From contig OX246746.1 of NCBI GenBank assembly GCA_945910005.1, positions 17,278,995 through 17,342,994 of the forward strand: DNA of 64,000 nt, given 5' to 3'. The notes beneath the pieces are model-generated. The model worked only from the letters and a program-made list of their open reading frames with translations. It was not told the DNA's origin and made no database searches. Every line of letters begins with the position of its first letter. Position 1 is the first letter of the stretch. A program made the translations under genes and the position numbers. The stretch is from Isoperla grammatica (Eukaryota > Arthropoda > Insecta > Plecoptera > Perlodidae). Positions 54,376-64,000 of this stretch are shown here, in pieces.

Positions 54376-55600
54376 CGCGCTTAGTTACTCGCTGTAACGG
54401 GACGCTTGAGTTACAAACATGCTTGGAATATTCAGTGCGAATTAGTTCAATATTTCTGAATACTTGACAGAAGTATAGTATTAAAAATCGTAACTGTGTC
54501 GAATATGGCGTATGATACATGAAATGAAGGGGGAGGTTGCCAGAAAGGATGACCAACATTGCCCAAACACACAAGGTGGCATGGTAACTTAACTTATGTC
54601 TGTCACAAGTAGTAAACCCTAAAATGTGCACTATAGTGCACAACATAGTGTATTGTGTACAACCATTGATTCTTTTGAGAAAATGAAAGCCCAAGCTATG
54701 ACTACGGATGAAAGTACAATGGTAATACAAGCGGTTATTATTAATGATAAACGTTTTTATAACAATTCCATACAGTACGAATCTAGATTCCTCTTAATTG
54801 TCATTCATTTTCAATGTTGGTACGGTACTAGTACGCACTTTGTAAAATACACAAATCTTCTTCTAGAAATCCCAGGAACATATAATTATCTTTTGTCTAA
54901 AGTTAATCATTTCATTTAGGTATTTAATTACAGAGTCACACAATATGCATTTTGTCTTTCCAGTTGAAATTCAATGTTATGTGACGTAATTACTAGAAAG
55001 CATAGACACATGCCTGGAAACAAACTTACTGGTATTAATTGTTGTCAAAACTCTTAATAAAATACACTTAAACCCAGTAGTGTCTGAATTTTTATTAAAC
55101 TAAATTTGTTGTGTACACGTATTATTGTTGATATTTGAAACTTATGTCGTTTGAGTAATATGCTGTTACAGTGAAATAATGATAAACGAACATTTGTTTA
55201 TTTTATTTGAATGAGATTGGTTGTGACAGTCATTTGAACTCTGTACCTCTACCGTATCCCCCATTCCCTCATCTATACCTACCCCTACCTCACCCCTACT
55301 GCCGAGATAAGAGAGCAGTGGTATTGACAGCGAGGAGACGTGGTCGAGAGCTCGTAGAGTGAACAGTGACTAATAAGAAGTAACGACATAGGTATCATTT
55401 GAATACACGCCTAACTTTACAGCGTACTGGCATAAGTTCGTGGACAAGTTGTATCGAAGCACTTATCGCGACGACTTATTGCGTAGACTAGAGAAAGGCT
55501 ATTAAGTGCGTGTTTTTTTTGTGCATTGTTTTAGTAAGTGTATGTTTTGGATCATGTTTTGGATCATGTTTTGGATCTGATGTTTAATCAGATCAGTCGT
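54376..55600. other. Non-coding stretch
   Basis: Frames up to 146 codons occur (54290-54730 minus, 54626-54919 plus) but have AT-driven composition and no splice context. Confidence 0.4.
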
Positions 55601-55604
55601 ATAT

Positions 55605-55778
55605 TTGTAACACAGTGTAATCTAAGTGTAAAAGTGTGATCACTCTTATCAATGTAATCTCAAGTGTAATAGTATGATCAGTCTAATCAGTGTAATCTAA
55701 GTGTAATAGTGTGATCAGTGTAATCTAAGTGTAACAGTGTGATCAGTCGAATCAATGTAATCTAAGTGTAATAGTGTG
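55605..55778 (+). repeat. Short tandem repeat of TAATCTAAGTGTAA words
   Basis: About five imperfect units of TCAGTGTAATCTAAGTGTAAtagTGTGA immediately precede the ATG of the 55779 exon, so they would lie in its 5' UTR or promoter. Confidence 0.75.
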
Positions 55779-55950
55779 ATGTGTCATTATCGCCAATCAT
55801 CGCCCCATACGTTGCATCAAGCCCCCCCCCCCCCCTCCCCCTCCCCATATCCGACTCTTGAAGACATCGTTACGAGATCGCCTACATCGCCACCACCCAT
55901 CAATGCGTACCCCACTGGAACCATTGTTGACGCGTTGCAGGACCCGGAGG
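55779..55950 (+). CDS. Possible first coding exon, proline-rich N-terminus
   Basis: From ATG at 55779 the frame runs 57 codons plus one base to CCGGAGG|GTGAGT. The peptide is MCHYRQSSPHTLHQ, a proline/serine run over a poly-C tract, then YPTLEDIVTRSPTSPPPINAY and GTIVDALQDPEG. The second half has natural composition and mixed codon use, unlike the flanking DNA. No downstream exon could be matched in the remaining 8 kb. Confidence 0.5.
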
Positions 55951-57029
55951 GTGAGTACAAACACAAACCATTGATGTATTTATGATAGTACTTGACTTTA
56001 GCTGATTCTTGTTTTTACTCCCTTCTTCAAAAATACTTTCACGAACATTTGACGGTCTTTACAATGAATATCAGTATTGAAACATCAATCAAATGTTTAA
56101 GAAATGAATACTTTCCATTAACATACTTGGTTTTGAAAAAGGGGGTAAATACAATAATCGGCTGTCAACTATTAGCATATTTATTTATTTCTATATTGAA
56201 CTCCGGCCAGAAGTGAACAAGCACGAATATTGCTGCTAATTATTACAGGCTATAACTATTCACTAATTAAAGGGCATTATATTTATACGATCAGACAAAA
56301 GAACTCTGCGAAATAGAAAATACAACAACATATTTAATAATCTTTAAACTAGAAACTTGGGTATTCGTAATAACGACATTGTTGAATAGTTGGAAAATTA
56401 TTGATCAGTGTATCATCCGCAGGACTCGCTCGCTACGACATGACGAGTCTGTTGACGGTCGTTGAGTAATCGGACAGTGATAACTATATGCAGGTCGACT
56501 GAGAACGCGACTATTGTTTTGATTTATAAAGTTGTTGACCTAGTAACGTCGCAATTGCCAGCAACAGCTGATCTAACAGTGGCGGATATTATTTGTTTTG
56601 TTTTAGTCAATTTATAACATATCATGCGGTATTCTTTTCTTATACATAAAGTGCACAATACAATAATTATTATGTTTGGCTGTTATGGTCCTGAATAAAC
56701 AAATAAACCTAGTGTTTATTAGTGTTAGTTCTAGTTACGTATATGTAATTAAGTGATGAACATATTCCGAACCAAAAGTATCGTAACTATAGCCTAGTCT
56801 AATAGGGTTTGAGGTAGGCGGTTCCCCATCCCACCCACATGGTCATCGCACTGTGATATCATGCCTGCTTTTTTTCCCACATAATGATGTGTGGAATTTC
56901 TAGCTGACTTTTATGAACATTAATTAAGGCCTAACTAAATGTTGAGTGTGAATGTTTCGTCCTAACTATTTCGTCCATTTTCTATTAGAATTAAGGTTAA
57001 GTAATGCTTTAAAACATGTTATTTTTTTT
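55951..57029. other. Non-coding stretch, presumed intron
   Basis: No exon or repeat end was recognised. Confidence 0.4.
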
Positions 57030-58005
57030 TAGATTAAAGTTTTGTCAAACTGGCAAAACATGAACCGATTACTAACGATGTATAGAGATAGATAATACTT
57101 TATCTGAACGAACCACTGCCCGGACACAAAAAAACAAAATAACACTCAAAAACTCACAATTAAATATTAACATTTTTCATACATCTTATAAGTTTTTTTG
57201 TACGGAAATAAACTATAATGGACAGTAGCTGATCTAACACAATTTAAGGCTTGCGTTGAAGGTTGATCTTACCATTAAAAAACTAAAATGGCGGCTCGTA
57301 ATAATGCAAAATAGGAAAGATCTCAATTTGATATTAAAATGTATCATCTATTTCATAAAGAGTTTATTTAAACTCTTTCTCTCTAAAGAACTTATCAACT
57401 GATGATTAGCATGCATATCTTTTAGTAACATTAAACACTTTGCCCTACGCAAAAATTCAATTCCAGGGTTTGAGCCTACCGTACCATGTTTCGCGAAAAA
57501 ACGAACAAAGAATCTAGCAGTTTACCGTTAAATATCTCCTAGCGAGTGTTATTGATGCATCATGTCCAGAGATAGGCTACTATAAATCATTTATGTTCAT
57601 GTAGGTCTACATCATACACAATTATCTGGACTTACCGTCATTGAGTGTCTGACGCCTCCAAATTCTACGCCACTGCGAGTATTGTGAAGCAGCTTTTCGA
57701 CACTTTGAAGTAGAACTCTTTTATGAATCAGAAATTATGGTTTACTGTTCACAATACGATTCTTAACTATTGTTGCATTAAATAAATTCATCACAAGTAT
57801 ACTTGAAAATGAAATACGTTGTGCAATGTACATCCTTCCAGAATGAAGCAATGAGACAATATGGCGCTCAGCTAAAAAGAAAACGTAGGATTGCGCGGGA
57901 GTTGCTCTGATTGGTCTAATCACTCACGTGATCTGCAACGGTCTTTTAGATGACGTCAATGCTACCGCAATGCGAGAGTGGGAGTGAGTTCACCATGTTG
58001 TGTTG
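57030..58005 (-). promoter_or_regulatory. Promoter/first-exon unit, copy 2 (minus)
   Basis: Diverged duplicate of 59250-60390. The minus strand reads TGACGTCATCT (CRE) and ATTGCGGTAGC near 57950-57980, CCAATCAGAG (CCAAT box) near 57905, then a transcribed-looking segment ending in TGACG|GTAAGTCC with the donor at 57635. AAAATGGCGGC, the YY1 consensus, is at 57286. The kept donor between copies argues for a real first exon, possibly non-coding. Confidence 0.5.
57636..57760 (-). other. Putative 5' exon with conserved splice donor, copy 2
   Basis: The exon 3' end is CAGTGGCGTAGAATTTGGAGG..AATGACG|GTAAGTCC. The upstream limit is unknown. CAGTGGCGTAGA resembles a hAT terminus, so the exon may derive from a transposon end. 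Confidence 0.4.
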
Positions 58006-58299
58006 AGAAGGCGGTGTCTTAATTCATCATAGAAGAATTTTTTTATTGACTAAGCGCGCAAACCGCTTTACAAGTATACCATCTACATGAATAAAGATTT
58101 TTTTTAACCTTGACAGGTTTACCAACTACGTGAATATAGAAACATTTTTAAAACTTCAGAAGTCCGACAGTTTTATTTTTAGATTTTATCCGTTTATTTC
58201 TATTTATTAGGTATTATATTTCACATCTTGTATTTCGTCAACAATGCTATCAATTGAAACAATCCATTATATATACAGATGAAAAACACTTAATGACTT

Positions 58300-58385
58300 T
58301 CATACCCGAGCCAGGGTTCGAGCTGGAGCGGAAGAATTATCGCCTAATCGACACGGCCACTGCGCCAGCTGAACTGTTTTAACTG
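58300..58385 (-). mobile_element. tRNA-like (SINE head) candidate
   Basis: On the minus strand CTGGCGCAGTGGCCG (A box) is followed by CAGCTCGAACCCTGG (B box) at tRNA spacing. The stems are imperfect, so this is a tRNA-derived repeat rather than a tRNA gene. Confidence 0.5.
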
Positions 58386-58756
58386 TGGAATATTAGTAAA
58401 TCACAAAGTTTCGCATTTTTTTGCCAATAGGGAAGACCAAATTTTTTATAGTTTTGGTGACATGGGCGAAATAATGATCACTGTCGCTTACGCTGGCTAC
58501 AATAATAGTGGGGGTGTGACCTAACGTCGCCCATTGCGTTCAGTTTCTGATTTTATTTCCAAACAGTTTGTCAATTATTTCTAAAATCTCATCTCTTTTT
58601 GGAACCCTCTGCTTGGCGTGGGTTTAGAAATATAAACACCTTTGTAACAATCGAAAAGCCAGCGATGACATAATAACATGTTTGTACAAAGTCTCGTGCA
58701 ACCACAATACTTGACCTACTTTGCCTTGGATACGAATTTTCAGGTGACATTTTTGG

Positions 58757-58778
58757 GGGGGGGGGGGGGGGGGGGGTG
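58757..58778. repeat. Poly-G tract (about 21 bp)
   Basis: Uninterrupted G run on the plus strand, with no recognised element ends around it. Confidence 0.95.
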
Positions 58779-59249
58779 ACAATTGGGTTTGCCAAGTCAA
58801 TGACATTTGTGTATATAAATAGTGTAGGGTAACAATATTCTGGTTTGGTAGTATTGACGTATTAAATACAAGGTTAGTGAAAACACTGCACAGTGCACAC
58901 TGAACAGCTATTCTATAATAATATAATTTTGCGTACCAATGCTGCCCATGGATTCTTGACTCTTTAGATGACTAAAATGGTATTGTTGTATTTTATGTTT
59001 AGTGTTTTGTCTCGTTTTTAATGTCTGAGAGCTGTTGTTAATTGTTATGTCTTAAATCATTTCGCGTTAGTACTGAGGAAAACCGCGGAAATAAATTCAA
59101 TCTGGTATGCGCTGTTTGCCTATATTTGAACCTGTATAAATGAAAAGACAAATAAAGAACTGAACTGAACGAGAGCCGGCGACCTCGCGGTAATATATTC
59201 TCAATCTATTCTGTTAGAATCAAGAATAATTAGTGGTTCGTTAAAAATA

Positions 59250-60395
59250 TGCTCTTTACAAACTAGTTTTCTCAAATTGACAAATCATAAACCGATTATT
59301 AACGATGTATAGAAGTGGATAATACTTTATCTGAACGAACCACTGTCCAGACACAATAATACTACCATGAAAGACTGACCTTATGTACAAAAATAAAATG
59401 GCGGCCCATAACATAGGTACCAAAATCTCACACTTTAATGTTAACGTTTTACATACATCTTATAAGGAGTTGTTTTGTACGGAAATAAACTATAATGGAC
59501 TGTAGACGATTAACAGTAAATAGATTTCTCGGTAAAATTAAACTCTGTATTAACACAGTTTAAGGTTCATGTCGAAGGTGGACCTACCCATAAAAAACTA
59601 AAATGGCGGCACAGGAAAAATCGCTATTAATTGATATTAGGATTTCTCGTACATTTTCTAAAGAGTTTTCAAACTAAAGAAACTTATGAACTGATGATTA
59701 GTGCATTATATAGTAAACTGAAACTCTGCCCCTACAAAAAAACTCCTTTCCAGGGTTGAGCCTACCGTACCAGCAAACAACTGAACAGGATCACTTTACG
59801 CCAAACAACGAACCAAGAACCTTACAGTTCAATGTTAAATATCTCCTAGCGAGTTTAATTGATGCGTTTTGCCCAGAGATTCTATAAATACTAAAATATA
59901 TGCTGGACTTACCGTAATTGAGTGCTTGACACCGCCAAGTTCTACGCCACTGCGATTATTGTGTAGCAGGATTTTCGTCACTTGAAAGTAGAACTCTTTT
60001 CATGAATCAGAAAAAATGGTTTTCTGTCCATAATATGGTGACATAATTATTGTTGCACCAGTAACAATCAAATCAATCACAAATGTACTTGTGGTTAAAC
60101 AGACGTTGTGCAATGTACGTTCTTCCAGCTAAAACAAACAGACAATATGGCACCCAAGATCTGACCGGAAACCTTTTTGCACCTCGAACAATTTCCTCTC
60201 GAGTTTTTTAGAGGCCTCTGATTGGTCTGATGTTGGTTTGGAAATCCTGTAGCACGGTTTTGGAGACCTCTGATTGGTCGGATGTGGATGGCGCGGGAAA
60301 CAACCATCCCACGTGATCTGTAGCTGTCTGTCTTTTGAGATGACGTCATTGCAACCGCAATGCGAGGGAGCTCCTCTCAGTGTACTCTCTAGTAA
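59250..60395 (-). promoter_or_regulatory. Promoter/first-exon unit, copy 1 (minus)
   Basis: Diverged duplicate of 57030-58005. Minus-strand CRE TGACGTCATCT (near 60340) and two CCAAT boxes (CCAATCAGAGG near 60215 and 60268) precede a segment ending TTACG|GTAAGTCC at 59913. YY1-type AAAATGGCGGC lies at about 59397 and 59602, downstream in the presumed intron. Confidence 0.5.
59913..60040 (-). other. Putative 5' exon with conserved splice donor, copy 1
   Basis: Matches 57636-57760, including CAGTGGCGTAGAACTTGG and the GTAAGTCCAG donor. It is probably untranslated. Confidence 0.4.
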
Positions 60396-61721
60396 AAGGC
60401 TCGACTTAATTTGAACTTTTAAATACTAGTAAAGACAGAAAATATTGATATTTGCTATTATAGTATTATGTAATTATATCGTACTGTTTAAATAATACTA
60501 CATCATATTTTTAATTTAAGTAAATTTTTATTTATTTTTTACTTTATGACACTATAGTGTGTCAACTGACTAGCCACTACATCGTCCTTGCCATTGAAAT
60601 GCATTGCAGCCACACTTCGAAATCAAAATAAATCTACAAACTTGTCTGAGATCGAAAACATTGTTTTTTATGTTAAATATTGTCTTATTTTATTATTATT
60701 AACAAATTCTATATGCTATTTTTATTATTTATATATTTATTATTATTTTAATTCTATATTCTATATATTATGGCTTCGACCTTCAGTAAGAAAACGTATT
60801 GGCGTAATGTGTTGTCGTAAATCTATCGACTAACAACGACTTTAATCAGACGGAGATCAAGTATGTACCTTTATAAATAATAAGTGTACAGTTGTGTTAT
60901 AGTAACTGTCGTAAAAGTTTCATTTCATTGTATTTATTTTTTGCACTTCTGGGGCTCGAGCTAGTCAAGGCACGTCCAAGCTATAGACGGGCGCTCCACG
61001 GATCAGTACCTACTTCTTGGCTCTAGGGACAAGTTTTCCCGCTACGTATCTATTTTATTTCCTGTTTATCAAATATTTGGGCTAGTAAATTTTGTAAAAT
61101 TAAAACCAATTTGTGCTTTTTCACATTTCTTCATATACAAATTTTCTAAATCGGTTTGAACTAGAAAAATGTATTTTTAATATCAGTTGCAAAATACATT
61201 TTTTTATTGATGTTGGTAATAGCCCTGATTGAAAAACCGGGCCTGATTTAGAGAACTTCGTATATGATAGCAATGTATAAAAGCAGAACTTAGGTGGTAA
61301 ACATTCAGTATAAAGCAAAACTTCCACATGCAATCATTTGACAATCTCTTTGTTTCCTCCTTTCAAACCAACAAAAACATAAAGCATCACCTAGCAACCT
61401 CTTCAGCTATTGACATTGTGGTGACTATAGAAGACCAACTGGTATAGCCAACGCCTTTGTCACAATATCACCACGTTTATAAACCAAACTGGGAAGGAAT
61501 TTCAGTTGTAATAGGTAAAAAATAACTGGACAGGTCCACAAGTTTTATGTAAAACAAAATTATTAACATTATTTTATTATTATTCATATTTTTATTAGTA
61601 TTAACAATAAAAAAACACATCTTGGCACTTACGATCATTGATAGTAGATGGACTTCTTGTTGCAACCAGTGATCGAATTGTGAATATAATCCCCCAAAAG
61701 ATATTAGGTAAGTCTTAAGAC
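60396..61721. other. Non-coding, AT-rich
   Basis: No exon or element was recognised. Confidence 0.4.
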
Positions 61722-61864
61722 TCAAATGCATAGTCGTTCCTCACGTGCTCCTCAACTCAACCTTTCCTCAGACACGCCCAAGCACCAATCACAGAGCAGT
61801 CCGCATGGCAATGCTGCTCTGTGATTGGTGATTGGGGGAGTCTGAGGAAAGGCAGAGTTGAGGA

Positions 61865-63143
61865 CAGTGGCGGCTCTACCTAAGGCGCTGTGGCGCTGCA
61901 GCGCCACCTAAATTTGAGAGAAACTTCACTTATCTATGTATTTCCCCAATATTAACCAAATGGCTAAGATAGACTGACAAGACTTCGTTTGATGTGTGGT
62001 TTTTGATGCATTTTATTTGCACGTACCGCACGATTACGTGTATCCTTGATGGCGGCCGTTGCGGCAGTATGTGTATTCTGCACTGCGCGCTGTGAGCGAT
62101 TCTGCTCGATCTAGCTATTCCCGCGCGTTTCCCTTCACCCCGCGAAGGAGTTTTCTATCCACAAATTTACGGCGCGGATGCTCTGTGTTTCAAACAGCGA
62201 TATGCAATGTCCAGCAGGCGAGCCTTCCTTGCCAAGCTATAGAGCGAGTCCACCTTATCACGCACAGCCGTGATTGGTTACTTTCTCACAGCGAGTCCAT
62301 TCATTCATTCATTTTATTATCAGCCTTTGAGATTACATTGTGTCGTCAACCTGTCGGCTGCTGTGCTGTTACAGTTCTGCAAATAGTTTCGTGTCGGTGT
62401 TGTGTTTTGAATAGCCTGTTGTGCCTATTTAGATCATAACCAATTAATGTTGTCGTTATTTTATTGCGTGGTGTTCTTTGCGTGTGTTATTCCGCATAAC
62501 ATCGGTGAGTAATTTAATTAAATAGCAAACATTAAACTAACATTATGTGTGGCGAAGCACATGGTCTAGCACCTGTGTGTCATGTTCCGTTTTGTGTATG
62601 GCGCGGCGCACGGTATTCTATATCAAGTAATTGACAGAAATGTAATAATATAAATCAGATCAAAATTATTTCTGTAGCTCCGTTATTGGACAGACCTTTT
62701 GCTTCTCGTAGACTTGAAGAAAAGTTGGAGATTAAAAAACTCGGTTGCCAAACCCCAGAACTCACTGAAACAGGTCAGTAAAAGTAACAGCAAGCAGTAC
62801 GAACGTAAATTCCAAAACTGTTCATTGGTTGTGTGGTTGCAGTGTAAAGAATGCAGTGTTCTGTTTTCTATGCATTCCTTTTGGGGGGGAACCATCTTGT
62901 ACGAAAACAGGTGTAACGGAGCTAAGCCATATGTTAAATAAAATTAGAGCACAAGACAGTTCTAAAAAACCCATAACAAACGTTATGCAGCTCGATAATA
63001 TCTTTGTTATTATTTAGTCTAAAGTGCCATTCGTTTTCGTTTCGGGGGGGGGGGGGGGGGTGGCAGTAAGTCTTTGTGTCTCTTAAGAAATTCACATGTT
63101 GTATTACAGCTCCACCTCCCATAAGCACCACGAGCCGCCACTG
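61865..63143 (+). mobile_element. hAT element (TTF/ZMYM1-like transposase type), duplication GTTGAGGA
   Basis: It begins CAGTGGCGGCTC and ends GAGCCGCCACTG, flanked by GTTGAGGA at 61857-61864 and 63144-63151. The 1,279-bp copy keeps exons from the N-terminal part of the transposase and lacks the catalytic region. A poly-G tract lies near 63043-63060. Confidence 0.95.
62679..62965 (+). pseudogene. hAT transposase N-terminal remnant with TTF-type zinc finger
   Basis: After acceptor TTTCTGTAG the frame reads APLLDRPFASRRLEEKLEIKK. Further on, in another frame, WLCGCSVKNAVFCFLCIPFGG and KTGVTELSHMLNKI give the CxxC, FG and KTG pattern of TTF-type fingers in hAT transposases. The frame changes, and the catalytic D/E region is missing. 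Confidence 0.8.
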
Positions 63144-63178
63144 GTTGAGGAGCACGTGAGGACCGACTATGCATTTGA

Positions 63179-64000
63179 CCCCCAATTGGTTTAACCATCC
63201 ACCTCAATAAAAAAACTGGCTTCACCATTCCCTTCTTTACAAGCTGCTTCTGTCATAAAACGTCAAAATATGTATGTCACGTACACGTCATATTAAAACA
63301 AAATAAAGCACATTGTTTTACACAGTTTATGGAATATTTGTTAAAAATAATCAACAGCACATAGGGCAATGCCCATTTCAAGGCTTGCTAATCTTCTCCT
63401 ATGGCGGGGAAGGCTAGGCCTAGAAGCGCCGCAAAACAGCTGTACTTGGGGTGTATACATACAGACAGGTATCTAACTTGATATATAGATCAAGTAGACC
63501 CTGGACAATTTACATATTGTAATCATCTTAAATTTTGAATTTGTTTCTTCTAAAGTTCTTGAATAAATATAGCTTTTGCATGTACGTTATCAAAAATATT
63601 ACAAGGCGAGGCCCTCGCCTTTCAGAAACTGTTGACAACCAATGACATCTCCCCCCCTCCCCCCCCCCAATTGTAATAATAGTAATAGCTAGATAGAGAT
63701 GGGACGATTAATCAGATCGGCGATTATTAGAAGAAAATTGGCCGATTCTAATCATCGTGTGATTTTGAATTTTCGCGCGCTCGCTAGTGCGCTATCTGTC
63801 GTTTAGCGGCAACCGCTAGCATGTGTAGAAGGCGGTGTACAGAACATTCGACCTATCGATCAATGTATTTGAATCGAATTTTCTTACGTCATCGGCGTGG
63901 CGTCTTACTAGCCTAATCTCGCCCATAGAGAAAGAAGTTGCTCGCCTGTTGAATGCTGTTGTTTCGTAATTAATTGTGTCAGTTTTTCACATTTTGAATG
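63179..64000. other. Non-coding end of window
   Basis: Contains poly-C tracts near 63650-63668. A GATTAATCAGATCGGCGATTA / CCGATTCTAATCATCG pair near 63706-63757 is an imperfect inverted repeat and may be the start of another element. No exon was seen. Confidence 0.35.

Larger units (their letters stand above)
61722..63178. mobile_element. Palindromic MITE interrupted by a hAT element
   Basis: The left half TCAAATGCATAGTCG...CCTCACGTGCTCCTCAAC and the right half (63151-63178) are reverse complements. The arms continue through CTTTCCTCAGAC and ACCAATCACAGAGCAG blocks in the left part. Removing the insert and one target copy leaves about 170 bp. Confidence 0.85.

Noticed and set aside
58300..58385. 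Possible functional tRNA gene
   Set aside because: A and B boxes are recognisable but the acceptor stem does not pair and the arms are imperfect; SINE-like sequence fits better.
62447..62501. Signal-peptide-like start (MLSLFYCVVFFACVIPHNIG) before a GTGAGT donor
   Set aside because: It lies inside the hAT element and splices in phase-compatible fashion towards transposase-like sequence, so it is better explained as the element's own 5' exon than as a secreted host protein.

Overview
This is animal nuclear DNA, most likely from a marine invertebrate, possibly an echinoderm, hemichordate or other deuterostome. I infer this from AT-rich, intron-containing genes with GT/AG junctions, very many short cut-and-paste transposon relics, long AAT/ATT microsatellites, poly-C/poly-G tracts and dense TAGGCCTAGGCC words. 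The species cannot be fixed from the sequence. Most of the window is non-coding or repeat.

Two gene models could be built with exon phases that agree. (1) A minus-strand gene of seven coding exons runs from 24645 down to 10698 and would encode about 1,035 residues. I do not recognise the family. It ends in eight tandem copies of a 31-32 residue unit carrying PPPG[F/L], the kind of motif that GYF domains bind, and it also has four 28-residue repeats in the penultimate exon. Its start exon and promoter lie in a tandem duplication (about 23180-27498 and 27499-31562), so a second, diverged start exon (31118-30966) with the same splice donor lies upstream. (2) A plus-strand gene with exons at 34386-34629 and 39996-40300 encodes a 182-residue four-helix membrane protein. 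Its intron opens with a minisatellite that has copied the splice donor seven times.

Other coding traces are weaker: an isolated plus-strand first exon at 55779-55950; a minus-strand gene tail (53152-53045 plus 52528-52436) inside a 6-kb block of recent duplications (47.1-53.7 kb); two diverged promoter/first-exon copies on the minus strand (57.0-58.0 and 59.25-60.4 kb); a kinesin-13 pseudogene fragment; and a THAP-domain exon.

Layout. 1-10 kb: repeats, including inverted-repeat elements, an ATT array and a foldback minisatellite. 10.7-24.6 kb: the PPPG-repeat gene, with a LINE relic and an MADF-encoding inverted-repeat element in one intron. 23.2-31.6 kb: the tandem duplication, invaded by at least three hAT-type elements and a LINE 3' end. 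31.7-34.3 kb: microsatellite and SINE-like DNA. 34.4-40.3 kb: the four-helix gene. 40.4-47 kb: pseudogene, MITEs and AT-rich DNA. 47.1-53.7 kb: duplicated block. 53.7-64 kb: sparse exons, duplicated promoters and a hAT element nested in a palindromic MITE. At least five hAT-like elements were delimited, four of them by perfect 8-bp target-site duplications. All calls come from reading the sequence by eye; no database search was possible.
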